The position numbers were made by a program, and so were the translations under genes. The notes beneath the pieces are model-generated. The model searched no databases, was not told the DNA's origin, and saw only the letters and a program-made list of their open reading frames with translations. DNA of 64,000 bases from the NCBI GenBank assembly GCA_934203075.1, contig CAKPYT010000046.1, positions 1-64,000 of the forward strand, in the 5' to 3' direction. Shown piece by piece: positions 24,767 to 34,161 of the stretch (its first letter is position 1; every line of letters starts with the position of its first letter). The stretch is from an uncultured Clostridia bacterium (GTDB lineage Bacteria > Bacillota > Clostridia > Christensenellales > CAG-314).

Positions 24767-27421
24767 TTGACGAACACATTTAATCTAGTGGGAAACGAAG
24801 AAGCAAAAGGTTTCGGCAGCCTGAAGGCTATTCCTGCCACGCAAAACACATTGGCGGCTACCAACGAAAAGCTGCGGGAAGCAAAGCGGCAGATGGAGGC
24901 GCTTGCAAAATCGATGGAAGAAAAAGGGCGTCAGTTCCGCGCCGCGGCAGAAGAAGCATCTGCAGAAGCGGTCAAGGCTGAGCCTGCGGCAATCGCAGCG
25001 GAAGAAAAACCGGCACAGCCGCAACCCTCTTCCGGGGAGGAACGGCCCGCAGCGGAGGGAAAAGAAGTATCCGTTTCGGAAAAAAGCGAACCGGCAAAAG
25101 CAGAACAGCCTGCGGCAATTGCGGCAGAACCCGCGAAGCAGGCCCCCGCAAAGGAAGAGAAGCCGGCAGCCGCTCCCGGACAAAAGACGTATGTCGACGA
25201 AAAAGGGAACATTAAAGTACGGCGTTTCCTTGCCGATCGCGTGCCGGCAAAACCGACCGCAACCGCAAACCCGACGACGCGCATGATCGATCTCAATCAG
25301 GTGGGGCAGCGGCCGCGTTATAATCGCAACGGACAAAACGGTGCGGGGCGCCCGTACGATCCGAATCGTCCGCGGCAGAACAGTAACGGAACCGGTTCCA
25401 GACCGTACGATCCGAACCGTCCGCGTCCGCAGAACCGCGGCGGAGACGTCATTCCGATGGATGTGCCTCTGATCCAAAGGGAAAGCAAGTCGTTCGGTGC
25501 CAATAAAAACAAAGGAAACGATCACGGAGAGGATCGTAAAAATAATTCGCTGAACAAAAAGGCGATGATGAAGCGTTCTTATGCCGAGTCTATGGAAGAC
25601 GAAGGGCGTTTCATGGGGCGTCGTCCGAAAGCAAAAAAAGAAGCAAAAACGGTAATTGCGCCGAAAATCGAACACGCCGTGATTGAAACCAAAGAGGTTC
25701 AAATCAAAGTGCTGAGCGAAAAAATCGGCATTACCGCGGCAGAAATCATTAAGCAATTGTTCAAAGAGGGAATCGTCAAGACCATCAACGACAGTGTGGA
25801 TTTCGATTATGCGGCAGTGATTGCATCGAACTTCGGCGTAACGCTGGAGCAAAAACTCGGGGAAACGTTCGAAGAGCAGATGCTGAAAAACCTGAATGCG
25901 GACGATTCTTTGCAGGATACGGAAAAACGCGCGCCGATCGTTACCGTTATGGGTCACGTCGACCACGGCAAAACCTCTTTGTTGGATGCAATCCGTAAAA
26001 CAAACGTTACCGGCGGCGAGGCCGGCGGCATCACGCAGCACATCGGTGCGTATACCGTAAAAATTAACGGAGAAAACATTACGTTCATCGATACCCCTGG
26101 GCACGAAGCCTTCACGGCAATGCGTGCGCGCGGGGCACAGGTTACGGACGTTGCGATTCTGGTTGTGGCGGCGGATGACGGCGTGATGCCGCAAACCGTA
26201 GAAGCCATCAACCATGCGAAAGCGGCTAACGTACCCATCGTCGTCGCCATCAATAAAATGGATAAGCCGGAAGCCAATCCGGATCGGGTCAAACAGCAAT
26301 TGGCAGAATACGGCGTTTTGCCGGAAGAATGGGGCGGAGATTCCATCATGGTGCCGGTATCGGCAAAAAGCGGAATGGGAATTTCCTCTTTGCTGGAGTC
26401 CGTCCTGCTGGTGGCAGAAATGCGCGAACTGAAGGCAAACCCGCAAAAGCGTGCGTTCGGTAACGTCATCGAAGCCAAGTTGGATAAAGGCCGCGGCCCG
26501 GTTGCAACGGTTCTGGTGCGCAACGGTACGTTGCACGTCGGCGATAACGTTGTGGCAGGTACCGCCGTCGGTAAAATCCGCGCCATGTTCGACGATAAAG
26601 GGCGGCAGGTCAAGGCTGCAACCCCGTCCATGCCGGTAGAAGTGCTCGGCTTTTCGGATGTGCCCAACGCGGGAGACTGTCTGTACGCGGTGGATGAAAA
26701 ACTGGCAAAACAGGTTGCGGACGAACGTCGCATCAAGGAAAGAGAAGATAAACTGCAATCGACCGCCAGCGTCTCTTTGGACGATCTGTTCGGAAAGATC
26801 AGCGAAGGGCAGTTGAAAGTATTGAATATCATCATCAAGTCGGACGTGCAGGGTTCGTTGGAAGCGGTGAAAGATTCTCTGATGCGCATTTCCAACGACG
26901 AGGTCAAAATCAACCCGATTCACGGCGGGGTAGGCGCCATTACGGAAACGGACGTTACGCTTGCCAAGGCATCAAACGCCATCATCATCGGGTTCAATGT
27001 TCGTCCGGATTCCAACGCAAAAGCATTGGCAGAGCGTGAAAACGTGGATATTCGCCTGTATCGCGTCATCTATGACGCAGTGGATGCCGTAACCAGCGCT
27101 ATGAAAGGAATGCTGGCACCGAAGTTCAAAGAAACGATTCTGGGTCAGGTCGAAGTGCGGGACGTCTTCCGCATCACGGGCGTAGGCAGCGTTGCGGGTG
27201 CGTATGTGACGAGCGGCAAAGTTACGCGTAACGCCAAAATCCGTGTCTATCGCGACAACGTCATAGTACACGACGGCAGCGTTCTGGATTTGAAACGTTT
27301 TAAGGACGAAGTAAAAGAAGTTGCAGCCGGCTACGAATGCGGTATCTCGCTGGTGAACTACAACGATATCAAAGTCGGCGACGTGTTTGAAGCGTACGTC
27401 ATGGAAGAAATAAAAGAATAG
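24767..27421 (+). CDS. infB: Translation initiation factor IF-2
   Basis: GTPase that brings initiator tRNA to the 30S subunit. The 884 residues have a long, low-complexity N-terminal region rich in Ala, Glu, Pro and Arg (about 40-240), an IF2 N-terminal domain near 310-360, and the G domain from about 389 ([20 protein letters not shown]). Domains II to IV follow. It starts at TTG 24767 with GGAGG 6 bases before; no ATG or GTG nearby fits as well. A hairpin follows, then rbfA. Confidence 0.97.
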   Translation: MTNTFNLVGNEEAKGFGSLKAIPATQNTLAATNEKLREAKRQMEALAKSMEEKGRQFRAAAEEASAEAVKAEPAAIAAEEKPAQPQPSSGEERPAAEGKEVSVSEKSEPAKAEQPAAIAAEPAKQAPAKEEKPAAAPGQKTYVDEKGNIKVRRFLADRVPAKPTATANPTTRMIDLNQVGQRPRYNRNGQNGAGRPYDPNRPRQNSNGTGSRPYDPNRPRPQNRGGDVIPMDVPLIQRESKSFGANKNKGNDHGEDRKNNSLNKKAMMKRSYAESMEDEGRFMGRRPKAKKEAKTVIAPKIEHAVIETKEVQIKVLSEKIGITAAEIIKQLFKEGIVKTINDSVDFDYAAVIASNFGVTLEQKLGETFEEQMLKNLNADDSLQDTEKRAPIVTVMGHVDHGKTSLLDAIRKTNVTGGEAGGITQHIGAYTVKINGENITFIDTPGHEAFTAMRARGAQVTDVAILVVAADDGVMPQTVEAINHAKAANVPIVVAINKMDKPEANPDRVKQQLAEYGVLPEEWGGDSIMVPVSAKSGMGISSLLESVLLVAEMRELKANPQKRAFGNVIEAKLDKGRGPVATVLVRNGTLHVGDNVVAGTAVGKIRAMFDDKGRQVKAATPSMPVEVLGFSDVPNAGDCLYAVDEKLAKQVADERRIKEREDKLQSTASVSLDDLFGKISEGQLKVLNIIIKSDVQGSLEAVKDSLMRISNDEVKINPIHGGVGAITETDVTLAKASNAIIIGFNVRPDSNAKALAERENVDIRLYRVIYDAVDAVTSAMKGMLAPKFKETILGQVEVRDVFRITGVGSVAGAYVTSGKVTRNAKIRVYRDNVIVHDGSVLDLKRFKDEVKEVAAGYECGISLVNYNDIKVGDVFEAYVMEEIKE

Positions 27422-27438
27422 TTCGGCTATTCTTGCAG

Positions 27439-27463
27439 GGCAACCGAACGAGCGGTTGCCTTT
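27439..27463 (+). terminator. Hairpin between infB and rbfA, weak terminator or processing site
   Basis: GGCAACCG / CGGTTGCC with a 6-base loop, followed by only TTT. Probably partial, since rbfA and later genes have no promoter of their own that I can see. Confidence 0.45.
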
Positions 27464-27482
27464 GCGTTAGAAAGGAGAGATT

Positions 27483-27875
27483 ATGGCAGGAACCAGATCG
27501 GAAAAACTGAATGCGGAGTTTCAAAAAAACATTTACGAAGTGTTAACCCGTAAAGTAAAGAATCCGCGGTTAACGGAAATGTTTTCCGTCACGGCTGTGG
27601 AGACGGACCGGGAATTGGCAACGGCTAAAGTTTATATCAGCGTGTACTCCGCCGACGAGGCGAAAAAGCAGGCTACCTTCGAGGCAATTTGCGAAAGTGC
27701 CGGCTTCGTGCGGCAAGCGCTCTCCAAAAGCATGCACATCCGCACCGTGCCGCAGTTTATCTTTTTGAAGGATTCGTCTTTCGACTACAGCGAAAAAATC
27801 AATCGTCTGCTGAACGAAGTAAAAGCAGAAGAAAGCAAACATACGACGGAAAAAAACGAGGAGCAAAATGGATAA
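27483..27875 (+). CDS. rbfA: Ribosome-binding factor A
   Basis: Cold-shock and 16S rRNA maturation factor with a KH-like fold. The 130 residues include EVLTRKVKNPRLTEMFSVTAVETD and RQALSKSMHIRTVPQFIFLKDSSFDYSEKIN, which match the family. AAAGGAGAG lies upstream. Its end overlaps nrnA by 8 bases, continuing the operon. Confidence 0.96.
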   Translation: MAGTRSEKLNAEFQKNIYEVLTRKVKNPRLTEMFSVTAVETDRELATAKVYISVYSADEAKKQATFEAICESAGFVRQALSKSMHIRTVPQFIFLKDSSFDYSEKINRLLNEVKAEESKHTTEKNEEQNG

Positions 27876-28809
27876 AGTCGCAGAACGAATCGCGCAGGCG
27901 TCTTCCGTTGCGCTTTTTACGCATATTCGCCCGGATGGGGACGCTCTGGGCAGTGTTCTGGCATTGCAGGCAGCGTTAAAAAGCATCGGGAAAAGCGTTA
28001 CGGTTTACTGTGATTCTCCCGTTCCGGCGCGTTTGGCGTTTTTAAGCGGTGCGGATCAAATTCTGTCGCAAGGTACGCCGATTGCAGATTTATTTGTGGC
28101 GTTGGATTGCGGGGATGCGGATCGTCTCGGTTGCTTTTCTCCGGTCTTTTTAAAAAAGAGGAATACCTGTAACGTCGATCATCATCTTTCCAATACCAGG
28201 TTCGCAGCCTGCAATTACGTGAAAGGCACTTCGTCCACCTGCGAATTAGTTTTGCAGTGCCTGAGGGCTCTGAAAATCGAGTTAACCGAAGAAATCGCAA
28301 CGTTATTGTACGTCGGTTTATCTACCGATACGGGCAACTTCAGCCATTCCAACACTACGGCAGAGACCTTTGCGTGTGCGGCAACGCTGGCTGCCTGCGG
28401 GGTAAAGATCGACGAACTGAATCGCAGGCTCTACAAAGAAAATCCGTATCGTCGGCTGAAATTATTGGGAAAAGTTCTCAGCGGCATGCGAAGTTACGAG
28501 GAAGGAAAAATCATTGTTCTCACCATCACTTCGCAGGATCTGGCGTCTGTCGGCTGCTCGCTGGATCAGACAGAGGCGTTTGTGGATTATGCCATTTCCG
28601 TCGATACGGCAGAAGTGGGGATTGCCGTTTGCGAGCAAAAGCCGAATACGTATAAAGTCAGCATGCGCAGCCGTGGCAAAGCAGACGTGTGCCGTGCGTG
28701 CGGAACTTTCGGCGGCGGCGGACATCGTCTTGCAAGCGGTTGTACCGTGTGCGGCTTTTTCGAAGACGTGGTGGAGAAAGTCGTGAAAAGCGCGCGGGAC
28801 GAATTATGA
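27868..28809 (+). CDS. nrnA: DHH-family oligoribonuclease / pAp phosphatase (NrnA-like)
   Basis: Degrades nano-RNA and dephosphorylates 3'-phosphoadenosine 5'-phosphate. The 313 residues show the DHH metal motifs: THIRPDGDALGS (18-29), ALDCGDADR, NVDHHLSNTRF (about 98-108) and STDTGNFSHSN. The DHHA1 C-terminal motif is FGGGGHRLASGC. It sits in the usual place between rbfA and truB, with overlaps on both sides (8 bases and ATGA). Confidence 0.93.
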   Translation: MDKVAERIAQASSVALFTHIRPDGDALGSVLALQAALKSIGKSVTVYCDSPVPARLAFLSGADQILSQGTPIADLFVALDCGDADRLGCFSPVFLKKRNTCNVDHHLSNTRFAACNYVKGTSSTCELVLQCLRALKIELTEEIATLLYVGLSTDTGNFSHSNTTAETFACAATLAACGVKIDELNRRLYKENPYRRLKLLGKVLSGMRSYEEGKIIVLTITSQDLASVGCSLDQTEAFVDYAISVDTAEVGIAVCEQKPNTYKVSMRSRGKADVCRACGTFGGGGHRLASGCTVCGFFEDVVEKVVKSARDEL

Positions 28810-29657
28810 ACGGTTTTTTGAATTTATTAAAACCCACCGGCATGACGGCAAGCGACGTAGTGGTGCGCGCAAGAAAAATCCTCGGCGAAAAGAAGATCGG
28901 GCATCTTGGTACGCTGGACCCGGGTGCAAGCGGCGTTTTGCCGCTTGCCGTGGGCAAGGGTACCAAACTCTTCGATTTTCTGACGTTCAAAACCAAGCGA
29001 TATCGCGCCTGGTTCACCTTCGGCAGAACCACTCCCACGCTGGATAGTTACGAAAACGTCAGCGAACGATGCGGTAATCTTCCTTCCGCAAAGGAAATCG
29101 GGCAGGCGTTGCCCAAATTGATCGGTAAACTAAAGCAATTGCCGCCGCAGTATTCTGCCTTAAGCGTCGCAGGGGTACGCGCGTACCGCCTGGCACGCAA
29201 AGGGCAAACGGTGGATTTGCCCTTACGGGAAGTGGAGGTAACGGAATTTTGCCTCCTTCGGCAGGAATCGGCGGATACGTTCGTGTTTGATATCGTCTGT
29301 TCCGGAGGTACTTACATTCGGTCCCTTTGCAGAGACCTGGCAGAAGAGTTGAATACCTGTGCTTACATGAGCGCTCTGATTCGGCTTTCTTCCGGAGGGT
29401 TTTTGCTGGAGGATTCTTATACGCTGGAAGAACTTGCACAGAAAAAAGAAAAATGCCTGCTTCCTTTGGATGCTCCGCTTGGAAATATTCCGGTGTGGAC
29501 GTACCCCAAAGAAGTTGCCGTAAAACTGCAAAACGGCGTAAAACTGACCGCCCGTTTTGAAGGGCTGCGCCGGATTGTATGCGACAACGTGCTGTACGGG
29601 GTTGCCGACAGTGCGGACGGCAAACTGAACTGGAAATACTATCTGTTTGGCGGATGA
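28806..29657 (+). CDS. truB: tRNA pseudouridine(55) synthase
   Basis: Makes pseudouridine 55 in the T loop of tRNAs. From ATG 28806 it has 283 residues. The catalytic block is KIGHLGTLDPGASGVLPLAVGKGTK with the essential Asp in LDP; GTYIRSLCRDLAEEL is also typical. The frame extends upstream to 28689, but the ATGA overlap with nrnA and family alignment fix the start. The more usual TDTxD segment is TPTLDSYE here, a mild divergence. Confidence 0.96.
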   Translation: MNGFLNLLKPTGMTASDVVVRARKILGEKKIGHLGTLDPGASGVLPLAVGKGTKLFDFLTFKTKRYRAWFTFGRTTPTLDSYENVSERCGNLPSAKEIGQALPKLIGKLKQLPPQYSALSVAGVRAYRLARKGQTVDLPLREVEVTEFCLLRQESADTFVFDIVCSGGTYIRSLCRDLAEELNTCAYMSALIRLSSGGFLLEDSYTLEELAQKKEKCLLPLDAPLGNIPVWTYPKEVAVKLQNGVKLTARFEGLRRIVCDNVLYGVADSADGKLNWKYYLFGG

Positions 29658-30553
29658 AGAACATGAAAACGATTTCTTTCGGTACGGCGTACCGCAAACC
29701 CGTCGTGTTGGCTCTCGGATTTTTCGATTCGATGCACGTGGGGCATCAGCATCTCATCGCAAAAGCGAAAGAACTTTCCGTCGCACGAGGCTGCGAAACG
29801 GCGATTTTTACCTTTTGCAACAATCCGTCCGTGTTTTTTCGTCCGACGAAACTGGTTTATACGCTGGAAGAGCGTTTGGAACGGATGCAGCAATTCGGGG
29901 TGGACGTGGTCTTTTCCGCCTTGTTTGACGAAACGTTCAAAAACAAAACGGCACAGGAGTTTTTGCAGGATCTGTCGCAGTATTGCGTGCAGGCACTGGT
30001 CTGCGGGTTCGATTATACGTTCGGCAAAGGGGCAGAGGGCACGGTCGGCACGTTAAGGGACTATGCAAAGCAAAACGGTATTGCATTGTACGTCTTGCCG
30101 GAAGTGCTTTTTTACGGGCAGAAAGCCGGCAGTACTCTCGTCAAAAAACTGATTCAGGCGGGAGAAATGGAAAAAGCAAGCGAGTTGCTCGGCGGGGATT
30201 ACTTCCTGAGCGGCACGGTGGAACACGGCAGGGCGATAGGCCGAACCATGGGGCTGCCTACGGCAAATCTGTCCCGGAACGACGAAAAGCAGTATCCCGC
30301 AGCAGGCGTTTATGCGGGCACGGCGTCGGTGGACGGGCAAACTTATCGTTGCGTCATTAACGTCGGGCCAAAACCTACTTTTGCAGAATCTTCCGAAACG
30401 ATCGAAGCCCATCTGATCGGGTTCGAGGGGAATTTGTACGGGAAAAAGATCCGGCTGTATTTTCATCGCAAACTGAGGGAAATCCGGCGTTTTGCTTCGG
30501 CCGAGGCCTTGGAAGCGCAGATTTTACAAGATATATCGGAGGCTCAGAAATGA
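29654..30553 (+). CDS. ribF: Bifunctional riboflavin kinase / FAD synthetase
   Basis: Makes FMN and then FAD. From ATG 29654 (ATGA overlap with truB) it has 299 residues. The FAD-synthetase nucleotidyl-transferase motif is LGFFDSMHVGHQHLI, where most homologues have GNFDGVHxGH. VCGFDYTFGKGAEGT follows, and the riboflavin-kinase domain contains HGRAIGRTMGLPTANL and AAGVYAG. An in-frame ATG at 29663 is an alternative start. It continues the rbfA-nrnA-truB operon and overlaps the next gene by ATGA. Confidence 0.95.
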   Translation: MKNMKTISFGTAYRKPVVLALGFFDSMHVGHQHLIAKAKELSVARGCETAIFTFCNNPSVFFRPTKLVYTLEERLERMQQFGVDVVFSALFDETFKNKTAQEFLQDLSQYCVQALVCGFDYTFGKGAEGTVGTLRDYAKQNGIALYVLPEVLFYGQKAGSTLVKKLIQAGEMEKASELLGGDYFLSGTVEHGRAIGRTMGLPTANLSRNDEKQYPAAGVYAGTASVDGQTYRCVINVGPKPTFAESSETIEAHLIGFEGNLYGKKIRLYFHRKLREIRRFASAEALEAQILQDISEAQK

Positions 30554-31419
30554 TTCGTTTCGGACCGAGCGGCAACTCGGAAAGTTTTTATGCAGAAGGA
30601 TACAAAAATACGGAACAAGCCGCTTCCTGGTTGGCACAGAAAGGGTTGAATGCCTTTGAGTATTCTTTCGGCAGGGGCGTGCGTATGACGGAAAAGAAAG
30701 CGCACCTCATTCGGGAAGAGTTTCGGCGGGCCGACGTTGCGATTTCCGCGCATGCACCGTATTATATCAATTTCGCCAATCCGGAAGAGGAAATGGTGCT
30801 GAAGTCCATCGGCTACGTGTTGGATACGGCGCGTGCCGTGCAGGAAATGGGGGGAAATCGGGTGGTATTTCACCCTGCAACGGTTGGCAAAGCCACACGG
30901 GAGGAAGCGTTTCGACGTACGTACGATCGCATCCTTCGCTTGAGGGATGCCATTTACGAAGCAGGTCTGCAAAACGTTTTGTTCTGTCCGGAAACCATGG
31001 GCAAAATCAATCAGATCGGCGACCTGACGGAAATTGCAGAACTGTGTGAGATCGACCCCGTGTTTTATCCTACGATCGACTTCGGGCATTTGAATGCCCG
31101 CACGCACGGAGGGTTGAAAACCAAGGCGGATTTTGAAACAGTCGTGTGCGTCCTGCGGGATCATCTCCCGTGGGAGAAGGTCAAAAATATGCACGTGCAT
31201 TTTTCGCATATCGCGTATTCCGAGGGGGGCGAAGTCAAACACCTGACCAATGCGGACGAGGAGTTTGGCCCGTTTTTCGAACCTCTTGCAGAAGTATTGC
31301 ATCAATACGACCTGACGCCCGTCATCCTTTCGGAGTCGGACGGAACACAGGCGGAGGACGCACAACAAATGAAACAAATTTACGAAGCAATTCAAAACTT
31401 TGGGAGGCAGAGTTTATGA
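30550..31419 (+). CDS. AP endonuclease IV-like TIM-barrel protein
   Basis: A 289-residue xylose-isomerase-like barrel of the endonuclease IV family. Metal-site segments expected for the family are visible: ISAHAPYYINFAN (about 65-77), VVFHPATVG, LFCPETMGKINQIG, TIDFGHLNARTHGG and MHVHFSHIAYSEGG. Sequence around these sites is somewhat unlike E. coli Nfo, so it could be a true AP endonuclease or a relative. It is coupled to ribF and to the peptidase that follows by ATGA overlaps. Confidence 0.82.
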   Translation: MIRFGPSGNSESFYAEGYKNTEQAASWLAQKGLNAFEYSFGRGVRMTEKKAHLIREEFRRADVAISAHAPYYINFANPEEEMVLKSIGYVLDTARAVQEMGGNRVVFHPATVGKATREEAFRRTYDRILRLRDAIYEAGLQNVLFCPETMGKINQIGDLTEIAELCEIDPVFYPTIDFGHLNARTHGGLKTKADFETVVCVLRDHLPWEKVKNMHVHFSHIAYSEGGEVKHLTNADEEFGPFFEPLAEVLHQYDLTPVILSESDGTQAEDAQQMKQIYEAIQNFGRQSL

Positions 31420-32480
31420 TAGATTATCAAAAGGTATTTCAACTTCGTCCGGAAATGGATGCGGCACTGATTATTTCTCCGAAGAACAGATTGTATTTTA
31501 CGGGGTTCCAAAGCACGTTCGGCTATCTTGTAATCGAACGCACGGCTCTCACGTTTTTTACCGATTTCCGCTATGCCGAAATGGCGGAAGATCTGCAAAA
31601 AAAGGGTGTTTTCGTGCAGTTTGCGCGCAGCGAAGAAGTGCTGCCGATGGTAGAACGATTCTGTGCGCAGCGCGGCTTGCAGCGCCTCGGCATCGAAGAG
31701 ACGGAATTGACGTTGATGCAGTTTGCGTCACTCAAAAAATCATTGCCGAATCATGAATTTGTGAATGTGGGCAGCGCAATTTCGAAAATGCGTCAAACGA
31801 AAACGGAAGAAGAGATCGAGAAGATCGCGCAGGCACAGCATATTACGGACGAGGCCTTCCGGGCCATTCTGAAAGTTCTGAAACCCGGGGTGAAAGAGCG
31901 GGATGTCGCCGTCGAGTTGGAGTATCAGATGCGCAAAAACGGTGCGGACGGTCTGGCGTTCGAAACCATTATCGCCAGCGGCATCAACGGTTCCAAACCA
32001 CATGCGCACCCGACGCAGAAAGCGATTGCAAACGGCGATGCCGTCACGATGGATTTCGGGGCGAGGTTCGAAGGTTATTGTGCGGATATGACGCGTACGG
32101 TTTTTGTAGGCAAACCGTCCGACCCGATGAAAAAGATTTACGAAACGGTTTTGCAGGCGCAACAAAATGCGCTGAAGAACATGCGTGCGGGGATGACCGG
32201 CCGTCAAATCGATAGCCTTGCGCGGGAATTGATTGCGTCTTACGGCTATGCGGATAAGTTTACGCATAACCTGGGGCATTCTCTGGGCATCGATATCCAC
32301 GAAGATCCGCGCTTTGCACCGTTCTGGACGGAAGAAATCGCGGAAAACACGGTGATGTCCGTGGAACCTGGCATCTACGTGCCGGGACTTGGCGGAGTTC
32401 GCATCGAAGATATCGTTGTTTTGAAAGCAGACGGAATTTATAATTTGACAAACTCGGAAAAAAGTATTATAATTCTATAG
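31416..32480 (+). CDS. M24-family aminopeptidase (Xaa-Pro peptidase-like)
   Basis: A dimetal pita-bread-fold peptidase of 354 residues. The N-terminal creatinase-like domain is followed by metal-ligand motifs [53 protein letters not shown]. This places it with Xaa-Pro aminopeptidases/prolidases; substrate preference is not predictable. From ATG 31416, GGGAGG lies 8 bases upstream. Genes of this family commonly precede efp in Firmicutes, as here. Its 3' end contains the efp promoter. Confidence 0.92.
   Translation: MIDYQKVFQLRPEMDAALIISPKNRLYFTGFQSTFGYLVIERTALTFFTDFRYAEMAEDLQKKGVFVQFARSEEVLPMVERFCAQRGLQRLGIEETELTLMQFASLKKSLPNHEFVNVGSAISKMRQTKTEEEIEKIAQAQHITDEAFRAILKVLKPGVKERDVAVELEYQMRKNGADGLAFETIIASGINGSKPHAHPTQKAIANGDAVTMDFGARFEGYCADMTRTVFVGKPSDPMKKIYETVLQAQQNALKNMRAGMTGRQIDSLARELIASYGYADKFTHNLGHSLGIDIHEDPRFAPFWTEEIAENTVMSVEPGIYVPGLGGVRIEDIVVLKADGIYNLTNSEKSIIIL
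32445..32473 (+). promoter_or_regulatory. Consensus promoter for efp inside the M24 peptidase gene
   Basis: TTGACA (32445-32450), 17 bp and TATAAT (32468-32473). It lies within the last 12 codons of the peptidase gene. Confidence 0.9.
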
Positions 32481-32514
32481 TTATCGGAAACATTTCGTAA
32501 ATGGAGGATCAAGA

Positions 32515-33075
32515 ATGATTGTAGCAGGAGATTTCAGAAAGGGCGTTACCTTCGTGATGGACGGAAATATTTACACCATCGTGGATTTCCAACACGTAAA
32601 ACCCGGCAAAGGCGCGGCGTTTGTTCGTGCAAAAATTAAAAACGTGGTAAACGGTTCCGTGTTGGAACGTACGTTTAACCCGTCGGATAAATTTGAAAAA
32701 GCAACCATCGAAAGCAAGCAGATGGAATTCTTGTACAGTGACGGGGAGTTGTACTATTTTATGGATCCCGAAACGTACGATCAGATTCCGCTGAACAAAG
32801 CGCAGGTGGAAGACGCTCTGGATTTCATGAAAGAAAACATGTCTGCAACCATCAAATTCTATAAGGGCGAAGCGTTCTCTGTAGAACCGCCGAACTTTGT
32901 AGAATTGCAGGTCGTCAAGTGCGATCCCGCCGTCAGCGGCAACACCGCAACCAACGCAACGAAAATTGCAGAGTTGGAAACGGGCTACGAACTGCAGGTC
33001 CCCATGTTCGTCGAGCAGGACGATATCATTCGTGTCGATACTCGTACGGGCGAATATATGGAACGCATCAAATAG
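32515..33075 (+). CDS. efp: Elongation factor P
   Basis: Relieves ribosome stalling at polyproline runs. The 186 residues cover the three beta-barrel domains. The tip of domain I reads [13 protein letters not shown], with Lys at the position that is modified in many bacteria; C-terminal signature [17 protein letters not shown]-like GGAGG lies 9 bases upstream. It can be made from its own promoter and is closed by a terminator. Confidence 0.98.
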   Translation: MIVAGDFRKGVTFVMDGNIYTIVDFQHVKPGKGAAFVRAKIKNVVNGSVLERTFNPSDKFEKATIESKQMEFLYSDGELYYFMDPETYDQIPLNKAQVEDALDFMKENMSATIKFYKGEAFSVEPPNFVELQVVKCDPAVSGNTATNATKIAELETGYELQVPMFVEQDDIIRVDTRTGEYMERIK

Positions 33076-33090
33076 TTTTGTAAAAAGCAT

Positions 33091-33123
33091 AAAAGGCTGC
33101 CTCTTTCGGGCAGCCTTTTTTTT
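33091..33123 (+). terminator. Intrinsic terminator after efp
   Basis: AAAAGGCTGCC / GGCAGCCTTTT with a 7-base loop and a long T-run. Confidence 0.95.
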
Positions 33124-33409
33124 GTAAAATTGCTGCGGGAAACGCCGCAACAACCGTCCTCCGAAAGCGCGATAAAACGGAAGAGGCAATCAGGCTTTTT
33201 CCGTATGGAGAAAAACAGGAAAACAGAATCAACGGCAAAAACGAGGAGGCTTGTCCGGGCGGAAGCAATGTTGCGGAAAGGGGAGCAGCTGCGAACAGAA
33301 TTTCACGTATAAAAACAAGAAAATCTGTCGGCATGTCACCTGGGGAGAAAAAACACGGTTTTGAGGCAGATAGCCCCCATCGGAAGCTCAAAAAAGGGAA
33401 ACGAGGGGA
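33124..33409. other. Non-coding stretch between efp and the FMN reductase gene
   Basis: Short open frames here have no ribosome-binding site and implausible composition. No RNA family was recognised. The downstream promoter begins at 33410. Confidence 0.5.
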
Positions 33410-33438
33410 TTGTTTTTTTGTTCGTTTCGTGCTATAGT
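33410..33438 (+). promoter_or_regulatory. Probable promoter for the FMN reductase gene
   Basis: TTGTTT (33410-33415), 17 bp and TATAGT (33433-33438). Confidence 0.6.
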
Positions 33439-33479
33439 TAAAAAAATGTCGGATACATCACGATACGGGAGCAAGCAAA

Positions 33480-34022
33480 ATGAGTAAAGTTTTATTTCTT
33501 TCTACCAGCCTCAGGGCAAACAGCAATTCGGAAGAACTCGCAAGAGAGTGCGCGCAAGGCGCAACGGAAGCCGGGCATTCGGTAGAGTTTCTCAGTTTAA
33601 AGGGGAAGAAAATCGATTTTTGCATCGGGTGCCTTGCCTGTCAAAAAACGGGGAAATGCGTCCTGCGGGACGACGTTGCAGAAATAGCGGATCTGGTTTT
33701 CCATGCGGATACGCTTGTTTTTGCTACCCCGGTTTATTACTACGGCATGTGCGGACAAATGAAAACCCTGTTGGATCGGCTCAACCCGCTTTACGGCAGC
33801 GCATATCGTTTCCGCAGAGTTTATCTCATCGCTACGGCAGCGGAAGAAGGGACAGAGGTGTTTGAAGGCACTCGCAGCGGATTAAAAGGGTTTGTCGATT
33901 GTTTCGAAGAGGCAGAACTGTGCGAAAGTCTGGAATGCGGAGGCCTGACGGACGGCGGAGAAGCAGCGGCACGTGCGGAAACAAAGCAACTTGCCCGAAA
34001 CTTTGGCAAACAATTGAAGTAG
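33480..34022 (+). CDS. Flavodoxin-fold NAD(P)H-dependent FMN reductase
   Basis: A 180-residue flavoprotein. The phosphate loop STSLRANSNSEELA binds FMN. CIGCLACQKTGKC (about 48-60) is the compact Cys motif found in iron-sulfur flavoproteins and related reductases, and FATPVYYYGMCGQMKTLLDR is the family signature. The Cys motif could hold an iron-sulfur cluster. The start has GGGAG 8 bases upstream and its own promoter. Its neighbour is an Fe-S aldo/keto reductase, suggesting redox roles in anaerobic metabolism. Confidence 0.88.
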   Translation: MSKVLFLSTSLRANSNSEELARECAQGATEAGHSVEFLSLKGKKIDFCIGCLACQKTGKCVLRDDVAEIADLVFHADTLVFATPVYYYGMCGQMKTLLDRLNPLYGSAYRFRRVYLIATAAEEGTEVFEGTRSGLKGFVDCFEEAELCESLECGGLTDGGEAAARAETKQLARNFGKQLK

Positions 34023-34161
34023 CAAAGATCAAACGAGCGCGCTGTGCGGAAGCCCCGGGCAGGGAAGAATAATTCGAAAGGAAAGCGATCGATTTTTTCA
34101 AAAAGGGGAGTACGCAAACAAACTTTTCGAGAAAGTACCGTAAAGGGACGAAGGAGGCAAC

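Noticed and set aside
24785..26923. 712-codon open frame on the minus strand opposite infB
   Set aside because: It is antisense to a clear IF-2 gene. It arises from the GC-rich third positions of infB, and its translation is Phe/Arg/His-rich without any recognisable domain.
33130..33312. 60-codon frame after efp
   Set aside because: Starts at TTG without a ribosome-binding site directly after a terminator; Arg/Lys/Glu-rich chance translation.
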